DNA from: an uncultured Varibaculum sp.
GTDB lineage: Bacteria; Actinomycetota; Actinomycetes; Actinomycetales; Actinomycetaceae
Direction of reading: 5' to 3'
DNA: 41,207 nucleotides
Assembly: GCF_902489465.1 (NCBI RefSeq)
Contig: NZ_CABTZZ010000016.1
Coordinates: 1 to 41,207, forward strand
A program made the translations under genes and the position numbers. This document shows, piece after piece, positions 17,435-25,836 of the stretch (position 1 is the first letter of the stretch; every line of letters starts with the position of its first letter). Under the pieces are notes generated by a model that had not been told where the DNA came from, searched no databases, and saw nothing but the letters and a program-made list of their open reading frames with translations.

Positions 17435-18568
17435 TTAGGCGCAGCCAGTAATGGTAATAACTGCGGCCTCGGGTGGGCAAGCAAGACGCACCGGCGAGAA
17501 TTTGGAGGTGCCTAGTCCTCGCGAAATGTGTACCCGGGTTTGCCCGCCCGGCATCCAATCGGAGATTCCGGCCTGCCCGGCAAGCTTTTTAAGGTCTGGT
17601 AGGGGATAGATTGTACCTTTATTTACCCGAGGAGCCGGATCAGCTACCGTTCCTATCTTCCACCGATGCATCCCGCCCGAATAGCGTAGCGGCAGATCGG
17701 TGTTGTTTACCAGAGCCCCAAATCCCGGCAGACAAACCTGGCCTCCGTGGGTATGTCCGGCTAGCACCAGGTCGGCTTGGCAAGCGGCGTATTGGTCGAG
17801 AACGCGCGCATAGGGGGCGTGGGTCAGGGCGAGCCGCAAATCAGCTTTCCCCCAGGTATCCGGTACCTGCACCGCCTCGTCGCGCCCGATATGGGGATCG
17901 TCGGTTCCCGTCAGTGCCACGGTTAGTTTTTTTGCGCGGTGTCCTTGCCGGGCAGGAGAAGTAAGAGTGCAGGTACTTGCCTGATTATTAAGATCGCTCC
18001 AGCCGCCTACAGTTAAGAAGTCGCGAAAATCTTCGGTCGGTAGGTCGGGAACGGTACGTAACTTGGGTTTCTTGTTCGGCAGAAAATAGTGCAACGGCAC
18101 TTTGGGGATGCCCGAATAGTAATCGTTGGAACCGAATACAAACGCGCCCGGTAGCTTTAGCAAAGGGTTGAGGGCTCGGGAGAGCATCTTTAATCCGGAA
18201 GTATCCGCAAAATTGTCTCCGGTTAGCGCCACAAAATCTATATCCTGAAATTCCGCCAGCGAGGCTACCCAATCGGCAAGCCAGCTAGTTCCTGACCAAA
18301 GATGTAGGTCTGATAGGTGTAATATCCGCAGTTGCCAGCGCGAACTGGCAGATGAAAGGCTAGGGGAATTGCTAGATGTTCTTCGGTTTTCCTCGGATCT
18401 ATCTATGGCGATAGCGCAGCTAGGGGCAGAATCTTCAAAGACTAGCGACGGTAGCTTCCCCGGGTTTGTCCTTAGCTGGTAGCGACGCAGGCGCGGCGAT
18501 CGAGCCTCGAAAAATGGGTACGCTATCGCGCCTGCAGCTAAAGATAACAGGGGGTGGTGTCGCCTCAA
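17435..18568 (-). CDS. metallophosphoesterase (calcineurin-like) next to the PBP gene
   Basis: This is a two-metal phosphoesterase. The motifs run in order: SDLH (86-89), GDN (117-119), GSND (146-149, in place of the common GNHD), LTHAP, and AGHTHGG. Residues 8-19 are hydrophobic and may anchor the protein to the membrane. A Ser-rich insert of about 30 residues (45-78) precedes the catalytic core. The start is the TTG at 18568, which follows the PBP stop by three bases in the same frame, so no upstream start is possible. Orthologues sit behind ponA2 in mycobacteria. The substrate is unknown, though the linkage suggests a role in envelope metabolism. Confidence 0.85.
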   Translation of the reverse strand: MRRHHPLLSLAAGAIAYPFFEARSPRLRRYQLRTNPGKLPSLVFEDSAPSCAIAIDRSEENRRTSSNSPSLSSASSRWQLRILHLSDLHLWSGTSWLADWVASLAEFQDIDFVALTGDNFADTSGLKMLSRALNPLLKLPGAFVFGSNDYYSGIPKVPLHYFLPNKKPKLRTVPDLPTEDFRDFLTVGGWSDLNNQASTCTLTSPARQGHRAKKLTVALTGTDDPHIGRDEAVQVPDTWGKADLRLALTHAPYARVLDQYAACQADLVLAGHTHGGQVCLPGFGALVNNTDLPLRYSGGMHRWKIGTVADPAPRVNKGTIYPLPDLKKLAGQAGISDWMPGGQTRVHISRGLGTSKFSPVRLACPPEAAVITITGCA

Positions 18569-18571
18569 AAG

Positions 18572-20779
18572 TTAATCTTCCTCATAATAAAGAGTTTGAG
18601 TGATTTCAGTGGTGGTAGTAGCAGGTGATTGCGAGGGCGAGGGCTCTTCGCTGGGTTGCGCACGCTTAGGTCGCTGCACTCCTTGGGAAATGGTTTTACC
18701 CTCTCCGATATTGGCGGCCGGGAAACTTGTGGCCGGCAGAGGTTGTACTGCTGCTGACATGTATTCCCTAAATGCCATGGCGGGAACGGTGTTACCCCAA
18801 ACGATCCCATAGTAAGCACCGTTAATCCTCAATCCCGTCAGGTTGCGCGGACCTCCCTGGGAATAGCCGACCCAAACCGCGGTTGCCAGATTCGGGGTGG
18901 CTCCCACGGTCCAGGCAGCTTTTGGACCGTTAGTAGTACCGGTTTTCGCCATCACCTGACGACCTATACTCACCCGTCCCCCATAGCTATTAGCGGTAGA
19001 TACCAGTACCTGAGCAGTTTTATTAGCTACGCTTTCTTCAACGGTGCGTTTACAGTTTCCCGAAGGAACTTTGAAAGATTTACCGTCGGCATCCACCACT
19101 TTTTCGAGCGCTACCGGCGAGCAGAGCGTACCTCCTGAAGCAATTGTGCCAAATGCGTTCGCCATGTTTAGGGGGGTCACGGAACCAGCCCCAATAATGA
19201 AGGACGGACCTAAATCCTGTTTTAGATTAGGATCGCCACTCACCGCGCCTAGATTCTCGCCCATTTTATAGATATCGCAAAGATCGAGGTTGGTAGCCAT
19301 CCCGGCATAGGTGGTGTTCAAAGATTTTTGGGTACCTTCTAAAACCGAAGTGGCATAGTTGTTACCCCCGGTAGCGTTCTTTAGCGGCCAGGGACCAGCA
19401 TGTACCGGGCAGTTACCAGAAACTTTCCAATCGCGCGGGGAATAGTCGGTGCGCCCTCCCACAACCGAATAGGCCGAGTAACCATTATCAAACCAGGTAG
19501 CCAAAGTTACCGGTTTATATGATGAGCCCGGCTGGAAGCCCGCGCCTCCACCGTGAGCCTTATCCACCCCGAATGAGCTCTGGGTTGCCCGCGGATGCTC
19601 CTTCGCGGGATTGCCGTAAGGAGTGTTTTGGGCGATAGCTCGAATTTTTCCCGTTCCCGGTTCGATAGAGGTAATCGCTATGGACAGTCCGGAACCATCG
19701 GCCTCAGGGATTCGGTTAAAAGCGGTATCGGTTGCCGCATTTTGCATATTGGAATCCATGGTGGTGTAGATTTTCAGCCCCCCACGTAGCAACAGGCGTC
19801 GCCGGTCATTAAGGGACTTGCCGAAAGCAGGATTATTGTAAATTTCGTTGACTGCATAGGCGCAAAAGAAGGAGGCCTTCCCGGCGGCTGCACATCCTTG
19901 TTGATCAGGAGAAACCTTCAATAATTTAGGAACCGGTACCGCTTTTGCCTCTTTATATTGATCGTAGGAGATCATTTGTTCGCGCAGCATCGCCTTTAAA
20001 ACCTGGTCACGACGATTTTGGCTATAATCCGGGTGGATAGTGGGATCGTATTTCGCGGGGGACTGGGTGATGCCAGACAGCAGGGCACCTTCACTAAGCG
20101 TCAGGTCTTTCGCGCTTTTTGAAAAATAGTATCGGCTGGCCGATTCTACCCCGTAAACCGAAGTCCCATAGGGGGCGATATTTAAGTACCCCTCTAAGAT
20201 TTGGTCTTTAGAAAGTTTCTTTTCGATAGCGAGGGCGTCCTTGGCTTCCCGCAATTTACGGGAGATGCTCTGCTCGCGGGCTTTGCGAACCTCGTTCATA
20301 TCTCCAGAACGCAGACCCTTGTCTATTAGGGTGTTCTTTACTAGTTGTTGGGTGAGGGTGGACGCACCTTGAGTGTCGCGCCCCGCTAAGTTATTGACAA
20401 TGGCGCGGGCAATACCCTCTAGATCCACCCCGCGGTGCTGATAAAAACGGTGATCCTCGATAGCCATGGTTCCCTTTTGAACCCAGGGGGACATGTCTTT
20501 GAGCTTGACCACGATACGGTTCTCGGCATAAAAACGCGCGATTGCTTTGCCGTCACGAGAGTAAAGCACGGATTGCTGGGAGGGCTGAGTGGGTTTGAAT
20601 TCGCTGGGTATTTCGGTGAGGGCGCTCATTCCGGCGCGAGCAGCTAGCCCCGTTACTCCCACGACGGGCAGGGATAGACCGGCTAGGAGCACTGCGGCCA
20701 GTGCGATTAAAGCCGCCAGTGCCGCTAGGGTGCGACGAAGCTGCTGACGGGGCAGATAACGAGCGGTGCCTTTTTGCAT
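18572..20779 (-). CDS. ponA: class A penicillin-binding protein (PonA2-like transglycosylase/transpeptidase)
   Basis: It polymerises and crosslinks peptidoglycan at the outer face of the membrane. A short cytosolic N terminus is followed by one membrane helix (about 18-48). The glycosyltransferase domain has the catalytic Glu at 108 (EDHRFYQHRG) and GASTLTQQLVKN (138-149). The transpeptidase domain has SxxK at 419-422 (SSYK), SxN at 486-488 and KTGT at 612-615. The C terminus is a 50-residue Pro/Ser/Thr-rich tail; the PASTA domain found in mycobacterial PonA2 is missing. The gene is divergent from whiB, and the phosphoesterase gene follows at once, as in the mycobacterial ponA2 locus. Confidence 0.93.
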   Translation of the reverse strand: MQKGTARYLPRQQLRRTLAALAALIALAAVLLAGLSLPVVGVTGLAARAGMSALTEIPSEFKPTQPSQQSVLYSRDGKAIARFYAENRIVVKLKDMSPWVQKGTMAIEDHRFYQHRGVDLEGIARAIVNNLAGRDTQGASTLTQQLVKNTLIDKGLRSGDMNEVRKAREQSISRKLREAKDALAIEKKLSKDQILEGYLNIAPYGTSVYGVESASRYYFSKSAKDLTLSEGALLSGITQSPAKYDPTIHPDYSQNRRDQVLKAMLREQMISYDQYKEAKAVPVPKLLKVSPDQQGCAAAGKASFFCAYAVNEIYNNPAFGKSLNDRRRLLLRGGLKIYTTMDSNMQNAATDTAFNRIPEADGSGLSIAITSIEPGTGKIRAIAQNTPYGNPAKEHPRATQSSFGVDKAHGGGAGFQPGSSYKPVTLATWFDNGYSAYSVVGGRTDYSPRDWKVSGNCPVHAGPWPLKNATGGNNYATSVLEGTQKSLNTTYAGMATNLDLCDIYKMGENLGAVSGDPNLKQDLGPSFIIGAGSVTPLNMANAFGTIASGGTLCSPVALEKVVDADGKSFKVPSGNCKRTVEESVANKTAQVLVSTANSYGGRVSIGRQVMAKTGTTNGPKAAWTVGATPNLATAVWVGYSQGGPRNLTGLRINGAYYGIVWGNTVPAMAFREYMSAAVQPLPATSFPAANIGEGKTISQGVQRPKRAQPSEEPSPSQSPATTTTEITQTLYYEED

Positions 20780-20965
20780 ATTCCTAGCCTACTTGGCTTC
20801 AGGCCCATTGGGCACCTTCGTCGGCAGTTAGGGGCAGATTGTGGGCAATAACTATCTATTATTTTAGGTAAAGTTTTTCCCTGGTTTTCGTTTTGTGTTT
20901 TTAGCAAAATGTAGGTACGGTCACATATATAGGCAATGTCGCCGTGAGAGCTCAAGGAGTGAATA

Positions 20966-21295
20966 ATGAGTTTTAGCCAGGATGAGACATGGGCTGCACG
21001 GGCTCTGTGTGCTGGTCAGGAACCGGATGCTCTATTTGTACAAGGAGCGGCGCAAAGACAGGTTCGTACCCGCTGTTTCGCTTGTCCAGTACGTCTTGAA
21101 TGCCTAGCTGATGCCTTGCAATCGGAAGCTAACTACGGGGTGTGGGGCGGCCTGACCGAGAGGGAACGTCGCGCGATGTTGCGTCACTACGAGGACGTAA
21201 CCGATTGGTGGCAATGGCTAAATGAGTCCCATGACGAACTGGCTGCCGAGCTCCGTCAACCAACCACCCCGAATGTTTTAGCGCGGGTGCGTTAG
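20966..21295 (+). CDS. WhiB-family iron-sulfur transcription regulator (WhiB4-like by context)
   Basis: This 109-residue protein has the four cluster-binding cysteines at 15, 37, 40 and 46 (spacing C-x21-C-x2-C-x5-C) and the GVWGG turn at 58-62, followed by a basic C-terminal segment (TERERRAML). WhiB proteins hold a [4Fe-4S] cluster that responds to oxygen or nitric oxide and act with the primary sigma factor. The position, divergent from ponA, matches whiB4 of mycobacteria, so an oxidative or cell-wall stress role is a reasonable inference. AAGGAG lies 6 bases before the ATG at 20966. The cysteine motif, not the subclass, is what the sequence proves. Confidence 0.92.
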   Translation: MSFSQDETWAARALCAGQEPDALFVQGAAQRQVRTRCFACPVRLECLADALQSEANYGVWGGLTERERRAMLRHYEDVTDWWQWLNESHDELAAELRQPTTPNVLARVR

Positions 21296-21322
21296 GCGCC
21301 TTGCTGCCCTTAGACTTGACCT

Positions 21323-21484
21323 ATGACTAAATGGGAATATGCGACGATTCCGCTACTGTCGCACAATACGAAAGCGATTCTTGATAACTGGGGAGAAGAC
21401 GGCTGGGAACTGGTTAGTGTAATTGCCGGCCCCAATGGTTGGGAAAACCCAGTCGCCTATCTAAAACGTCCTCGCGGTGAATAA
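21323..21484 (+). CDS. small DUF4177 protein
   Basis: This 53-residue protein starts MTKWEYATIPLLSHN and contains GWELVSV, the central hallmark of the DUF4177 family. The family's function is unknown. It lies between whiB and ridA, and its TAA stop is one base before the ridA start, so it is very probably co-translated. A small gene in the same place is known in mycobacteria (Rv3678A region, from memory). No membrane segment or signal peptide is seen. Confidence 0.85.
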   Translation: MTKWEYATIPLLSHNTKAILDNWGEDGWELVSVIAGPNGWENPVAYLKRPRGE

Positions 21485-21485
21485 G

Positions 21486-21956
21486 ATGTCGACTGTTTCT
21501 CGCCGTTTAACCGAGGCTGGAATGCTATTGCCCCCAGTAGCGAGCCCGGTGGCGGCCTATACTCCCGCAATTGCCCTTGAGGGTGAGAGCGGATTACTGG
21601 TACGCACCTCCGGGCAGATTCCGGTAGTGGACGGAGAACTGGTGGCAACTGGTCTGGTGGGGGCAGAAGTTAGTCCTCAAGACGCTTATCGAGCAGCTCA
21701 GGTTTGCGCGCTTAATGCCCTGGCCGCCGCGGCTGAGGTGGCGGGCGGGGTGGATCGCCTAGAACGGGTACTTAAAGTGACCGTATTTGTAGCCTCTGCT
21801 CCCACTTTTACCGGTCAGGCGAGTGTGGCCAACGGTGCCTCCGATACTTTCGGGAAGCTTTTTGACCAACCCCATATTCGTTCCGCGGTGGGGGTGGCTG
21901 CCCTCCCCCTAGGAGCCCCTTGCGAGGTAGAGGTAGAGTTTCTGGCTCGCTCTTAA
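21486..21956 (+). CDS. RidA/YjgF-family protein (enamine/imine deaminase type)
   Basis: RidA proteins hydrolyse reactive 2-aminoacrylate and related enamines and protect PLP enzymes. The 156-residue protein keeps the C-terminal core SAVGVAALPLGAPCEVEVEF, with the conserved Arg (HIRSAVGV) that binds the substrate carboxylate. The GQIPVVDGELV strand is also typical. Length is slightly above that of E. coli RidA (128). I chose the ATG at 21486, one base after the DUF4177 stop, over an upstream in-frame GTG at 21477. It corresponds in position to Rv3678c of M. tuberculosis. Some members of this subfamily lack deaminase activity, so catalysis is not certain. Confidence 0.85.
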   Translation: MSTVSRRLTEAGMLLPPVASPVAAYTPAIALEGESGLLVRTSGQIPVVDGELVATGLVGAEVSPQDAYRAAQVCALNALAAAAEVAGGVDRLERVLKVTVFVASAPTFTGQASVANGASDTFGKLFDQPHIRSAVGVAALPLGAPCEVEVEFLARS

Positions 21957-21965
21957 GGCGGGTTT

Positions 21966-22316
21966 TTAACGAGATTTCTTAGCATTCACGGTGGCGACCC
22001 GGCGCGCCGACCAGTAAACGATCCCGGTAAAGATTACGGTACCTAAGGCGCAAATAAGCTGCACTGATATCGCATGGTCGGCGGTGAGGGCAGCGATGGC
22101 AAACCCGTTAATCACGCAAAGCACCGCGGTAGCCCCCAGTAGGGGAGCTGCCGCCCGGTGAGCTTGGATCCAGGCGTTATCGCTGGCAGTGGTGGCGGTA
22201 TTGACAATCCCCCAGCGGGAGGCGCGGGGCAGGTGGTGACGATGAAATAAGATCAGTCCCGCCCCCAGGTAGGCTGCCAGCAGGAGGTAGCAGATGCCAA
22301 TAACCAAAGCCATCAT
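21966..22316 (-). CDS. SdpI-like small membrane protein
   Basis: This 116-residue protein has three hydrophobic segments (about 2-24, 55-76 and 83-104). Between the first two is NTATTASDNAWIQAHRAAAP, a variant of the signature that SdpI-family proteins carry (an immunity/signalling protein for the SDP toxin in Bacillus). The ATG at 22316 directly abuts the stop of the upstream MFS gene, and a second ATG follows at 22313. Translation is probably coupled to it. Whether it confers immunity, modulates the transporter, or neither is unknown. No SdpC-like toxin gene is near. Confidence 0.65.
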   Translation of the reverse strand: MMALVIGICYLLLAAYLGAGLILFHRHHLPRASRWGIVNTATTASDNAWIQAHRAAAPLLGATAVLCVINGFAIAALTADHAISVQLICALGTVIFTGIVYWSARRVATVNAKKSR

Positions 22317-23810
22317 TTATTCATTCTCTTTCTCCGGCGGTTTCACTTCTAACTTTAACGGATTTTCCCGGCGCTTCAACGCATCAGCCAGCGCAAATAG
22401 GAACGCGATAATGATGAAAGCTACTACCGCGGCCATTCCGTAGCTAAATGCCCCGGTGTAGGCGGCTCGAGCAGGCTCACTGCCGGCAGGGGCAGTGACG
22501 GTACCTAGCCGCAGGTAAAAAGCTAAGGTAGCGCCGGCCAGCCCGACTGCTCCTCCTACCCGTTGAGCAGTTTGGGAAATTCCTCCGGCCGCACCAGCTC
22601 TGCCCGGTGGTATCGAAAGCAGCGAGAGTGCTTGGGCGGGAGAGAAGAAAATTCCCGATCCTAAACCTGAACAGAACATGGAGACTATTAGCAGGTAGGG
22701 GATGCTCCCGGGGGAAGCAGTCCGGGTTATTAGCACGGTAACACTCAAAGAGACGATAACGAGGGCGCAGGCGATCACTAAAATCCCGCGACCCCATTTG
22801 AGGGTGAGTCGGGAAGATTGGGCGGAAGCAATTGCCGAGCCTAGCGCTAAGGGGATCTGTAAAAGTCCAGCTACCAAGGGGCTTATTCCTAATCCTTGTT
22901 GCAGATAAAGAGTGTAAATAATAAATAGCGCCGTCCAGCCTGCGCAAAATGCAGTCAGTACTATCGTACCCACCATATAGGAAGGATCTAGGAGTAGAGA
23001 GCGGGGCATTACTACCGGAATCTGGCGGTTTTCCCGGAAGTTTTCCAGTGCCCAAAACCCCAGAAAACCGAGGGCTCCGCCCGGTAGTAACAGCCAGCGC
23101 CAATTTCCAAGGCCTCCACCAGGCATAGTGGCATCAATAAAGGGATACATTAGCGCTAAAAAGGCTGCTGCCAGCAAAAAGATTCCCGGTAAATCAAGGC
23201 GAGTGTCGCTGGCGGTGCGGGTAGGATCAGAGCCAATAGTGCGGTAGGTGACGAAAATAATTACCGCGCAAATGGGGATATTGATTAAGAATGCGGCGCG
23301 CCACCCGAGATTGGTACCCAGTAGCGCGATTAGTACCCCACCCATAGTGGGACCGATGGCGGTGGCAATCCCGATAATCATTCCGAAGGATCCGTAGGCG
23401 CGGGTGCGTTCTTCCCCGTGGAAAAGTATCTGGATCAGCCCTAATACTTGGGGACTGATGATGGCGGCACCGATTCCGGCCAGTAGGCGCATCAATATTA
23501 GAATTAGCGGATTGGTAGCTAGACCTGCGCCTAAAGAAGAAATGGCGAACACTACTACCCCGATTACAAATAGGCGGCGGTGACCCCAAATGTCTCCCAT
23601 TCTGCCTGCCGGAATTAGGGCAATCCCAAAAATCAGGGTATAGCCCGCCATTATCCATTGCACATCGCTGCTGGTTAACCCCAGTGCCTTGGTCATGGAA
23701 GGGATGGAAACATTGAGCATCGACAAAGCCAGTAAGGTCAGGGCGGCCGCCGAAAGCAGGGTGTAAAGTGCGCGGTAGCGTTGGCGCCGGTCTGGCTGTG
23801 GATTGTGCAT
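22317..23810 (-). CDS. DHA2-type (14-TM) MFS drug/efflux transporter
   Basis: This 497-residue protein has about 14 membrane segments and the DHA2 family features: DVQWIMAGYTLIFGIALIPAG near the second helix, the GDIWGHRR loop motif between helices 2 and 3, and the IIGIATAIGPTMGGVL antiporter motif in helix 5. Such proteins are proton-driven exporters of drugs or metabolites. No ribosome site is evident before the ATG at 23810. The SdpI-like gene follows without a gap. No TetR- or MarR-type regulator is adjacent, so the inducer and substrate cannot be guessed. Confidence 0.88.
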   Translation of the reverse strand: MHNPQPDRRQRYRALYTLLSAAALTLLALSMLNVSIPSMTKALGLTSSDVQWIMAGYTLIFGIALIPAGRMGDIWGHRRLFVIGVVVFAISSLGAGLATNPLILILMRLLAGIGAAIISPQVLGLIQILFHGEERTRAYGSFGMIIGIATAIGPTMGGVLIALLGTNLGWRAAFLINIPICAVIIFVTYRTIGSDPTRTASDTRLDLPGIFLLAAAFLALMYPFIDATMPGGGLGNWRWLLLPGGALGFLGFWALENFRENRQIPVVMPRSLLLDPSYMVGTIVLTAFCAGWTALFIIYTLYLQQGLGISPLVAGLLQIPLALGSAIASAQSSRLTLKWGRGILVIACALVIVSLSVTVLITRTASPGSIPYLLIVSMFCSGLGSGIFFSPAQALSLLSIPPGRAGAAGGISQTAQRVGGAVGLAGATLAFYLRLGTVTAPAGSEPARAAYTGAFSYGMAAVVAFIIIAFLFALADALKRRENPLKLEVKPPEKENE

Positions 23811-23902
23811 CGGTTATAGCCTAAGGGGTGGCGGGCTGAAAGCGTTAGTAAAGCCCGTCAGGGTGCAGTAAGTGTCGCCAGTTAGTAACTTAGGAGGCCG
23901 AT

Positions 23903-24274
23903 TTGGGGCGAAAAATTTCTGCGGAGAATGGGCAGGCGGCTCTGGCGGCCTGGAGCAAAGGAAATGCCAGCCGGGCGGACACTGGCACCGCGGTTCGTTA
24001 CAGCCTGCAAGTGTTAGCTCAGCGTCATCCGGGGCAGGCGGTAGAAGTGAGGGTGCCGCCCTTTGGGGCAGTACAGATTGGCGCGGGAACCGTGCATCGG
24101 CGCGGAACCCCGCCAGCGGTGGTGGAAATGAATACGGATACTTGGCTCTGTCTCGCCACCGGGGCGTTTACCTGGGAAAACGCCGTAAACACCCAGAAGA
24201 TTATCGCCACCGGCGTGGGCTCAGATTTAACTGCCTATTTGCCGGTGTTTTCCTCGCCGCGCCCTCGCAGCTAG
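23903..24274 (+). CDS. SCP2-like sterol carrier family protein
   Basis: This 123-residue protein matches the short actinobacterial sterol carrier family proteins. The conserved centre is VEVRVPPFGAVQ, followed by HRRGTPPAVVEMNTDTWLCL and a GAFTWENAV helix. The fold holds a hydrophobic pocket; the bound lipid is unknown. The start is a TTG at 23903, chosen because AGGAGG lies 5 bases upstream (23892-23897) and no ATG or GTG is better placed. In mycobacteria the family member lies by purF; here no purine gene is near. Confidence 0.8.
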   Translation: MGRKISAENGQAALAAWSKGNASRADTGTAVRYSLQVLAQRHPGQAVEVRVPPFGAVQIGAGTVHRRGTPPAVVEMNTDTWLCLATGAFTWENAVNTQKIIATGVGSDLTAYLPVFSSPRPRS

Positions 24275-24340
24275 GGGGTAGAGCTTAGCTAGTAGCGCAT
24301 CGCGGTAGCCTGATTCGCTAAGGGGGAAACTATGCGCAAC

Positions 24341-24358
24341 TATAGAAACTACCTATAG
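24341..24358 (+). promoter_or_regulatory. paired CTATAG palindromes upstream of the holin-like gene
   Basis: CTATAG is repeated at 24340-24345 and 24353-24358. Each is self-complementary, and the pair is separated by seven bases, about 60 bp before the next gene. It could be a regulator site or part of a promoter region (TAGAAT follows at 24361-24366 as a candidate -10). Weak evidence. Confidence 0.25.
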
Positions 24359-24416
24359 CTTAGAATATGGTTATTACAAGAAACAGCTCTCAGCAATTGA
24401 TAGGAGCGATTTGAAA

Positions 24417-25091
24417 ATGTCAGATTCACAGCGGCAGGTACCGCCTACTCCCGGATATCATTCGGCACCTGGAACTCCGCCGGAACACCGGGCGACTCCG
24501 GGAGTTCCGGCAACTCCCGGTTACCACTCGCCTCAAGATGGAGTATCGCCTCAGGGATCTGCCGGCTCCCAGGCCGGCGTTAATAGCACTTCGAATAGGG
24601 GCAGCGAAACCGTTCCACGCTATGTATCTCCGCAGCTAACTGAGCGGGAAAATGCCAGCGATAAAGCGACTGCCAGCAAACCGGCAGCTTCGGCGGTGGC
24701 AAAGACTGGATCTGCCCGTCCTAATTTGGGAAATCTGGTATCGAAACTATCCGACCAGGTGCAGGCACTGGTAAAGGGCGAGATTGAACTGGCTAAAGTT
24801 AAGGCCGCAAATATGGCTAAGCGTTCCGGGCTGGGAATTGCGCTCCTAGTAGTAGCTGGGGTGCTCGCCCTCTATATGTTGGGGTTCCTGTTTGGGGCAG
24901 CAGCCGAGGCTCTGGCACTGGTAGTACCGGTATGGGCGGCGAAACTGATTGTTGCCGCTATCCTCTTGGTGCTGCTGTTGATTTTGGCGCTGGTAGGCAA
25001 GGCGTCTTTACAAAAAGGAATGTCTGAAAAGCCCGACCCTCAAGAAGGTATAAAAGAAGGTATCGCAGCAGTAAAGAAAGGCTTGGAATAA
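24417..25091 (+). CDS. holin-superfamily-like (DUF1469/Phage_holin_3_6) membrane protein
   Basis: The first 120 residues are Pro/Ser/Thr-rich and contain TPGYHS-type repeats, so they are probably disordered. Residues from about 115 carry an amphipathic helix (LSDQVQALVKGEIELAKVKA) followed by two membrane segments, the pattern of actinobacterial 'phage holin family' proteins. These are chromosomal housekeeping membrane proteins, not signs of a prophage. AGGAG (24402-24406) lies 10 bases before the ATG at 24417; a TTG at 24411 with 4-base spacing is also possible. The DUF3618 gene follows after one base. A joint envelope-organising role is inferred from the frequent pairing. Confidence 0.8.
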   Translation: MSDSQRQVPPTPGYHSAPGTPPEHRATPGVPATPGYHSPQDGVSPQGSAGSQAGVNSTSNRGSETVPRYVSPQLTERENASDKATASKPAASAVAKTGSARPNLGNLVSKLSDQVQALVKGEIELAKVKAANMAKRSGLGIALLVVAGVLALYMLGFLFGAAAEALALVVPVWAAKLIVAAILLVLLLILALVGKASLQKGMSEKPDPQEGIKEGIAAVKKGLE

Positions 25092-25092
25092 T

Positions 25093-25374
25093 ATGACCGC
25101 ACGTAGCGAAAGTCAGATTAAGGCAGATCTCGAGGCTGCCCGGGCAGACTTAAGTGGCACCGTAGAGGAACTTTCCGATTATTTTTCCCCGAAAGCTAAT
25201 GTAGAGCGGGCAAAATCCGATGCCCAAAAGAAGGCGCGTGCCTTAGCGGATAAAGCTCAAGATACGGTACAACAGGCCAGTACCGGCAAACCAGAGGCTC
25301 TGGGAAAGGTGGCATTAGCTGCTGGGGGAGCCTTGGCTTTAGGAGTGCTGCTGGTGCGCCGGATACTAAAGTAA
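25093..25374 (+). CDS. DUF3618 protein
   Basis: This 93-residue protein begins with a helical segment ARSESQIKADLEAARADLSG, the recognisable DUF3618 signature. A Lys/Ala-rich amphipathic helix and one C-terminal membrane helix (about 70-90) ending in RRILK follow. Function is unknown. The family is usually found with the holin-like gene, here directly upstream with a one-base gap, and the two probably form a membrane complex (inference). Confidence 0.85.
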   Translation: MTARSESQIKADLEAARADLSGTVEELSDYFSPKANVERAKSDAQKKARALADKAQDTVQQASTGKPEALGKVALAAGGALALGVLLVRRILK

Positions 25375-25553
25375 CTCTAAAGCCCAGCTATTTAAACAGT
25401 AAGACTATTGTTATCGCCACCTGGTGTCATTAACCTCACCTGGCGGCTCAAATGGTCTTGGCGCCCGTAATGGGGTATCTTTTTATACAGAACATTTTAG
25501 AAGTTTTAGGGTGCGTTTAACGTATCCGTGATTATTGTGGAGGGGGTCACGCC

Positions 25554-25754
25554 ATGGGGCGCGGCCGTCAAAAGGCTAAACAGACAAAAGTAGCGCGTAA
25601 GTTAAAGTACTACAGTCCCGAGACGGACTATGAAGCGTTGCAGCGTGAGCTGCAGGCTAAACAACGTGATCAAGCCGAAGAGGATAACGGCGACGATTAC
25701 GAGGATTGGCGTAATCATATTCCGTCCGCGACTGATGACGATTGGTTTAATTGA
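25554..25754 (+). CDS. DUF3073 small acidic/basic protein
   Basis: This 66-residue protein has the signature MGRGRQKAKQTKVARKLKYY at its basic N terminus and an acidic C-terminal half ending in DDDWFN. This matches DUF3073, a family of actinobacterial proteins of unknown function often encoded by purM. Its basic N terminus could bind nucleic acid (inference). GGAGGGGG lies 6 bases before the ATG. The 179 bp before it show no clear element. Two hairpins follow it. Confidence 0.9.
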   Translation: MGRGRQKAKQTKVARKLKYYSPETDYEALQRELQAKQRDQAEEDNGDDYEDWRNHIPSATDDDWFN

Positions 25755-25764
25755 TAAGCTCGCG

Positions 25765-25820
25765 CCGGTGCTTAGTCACCGGTAATCCCCAAGGCATGCT
25801 GAAGTGAGCCTTGGGTTTCT
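25765..25820 (+). terminator. double hairpin terminator after the DUF3073 gene
   Basis: The first hairpin has CCGGTG (25765-25770) and CACCGG (25777-25782). The second has CCCAAGGC (25788-25795) and GCCTTGGG (25808-25815), followed by TTTCT. The pair lies between convergent genes and could stop transcription in both directions. Confidence 0.65.
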
Positions 25821-25836
25821 ATATTGCCTCTAGGCG

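Noticed and set aside
24417..25374. Prophage suggested by the holin-like protein
   Set aside because: This 'holin' family is a chromosomal actinobacterial membrane protein normally paired with DUF3618; no phage structural or lysin genes are near.
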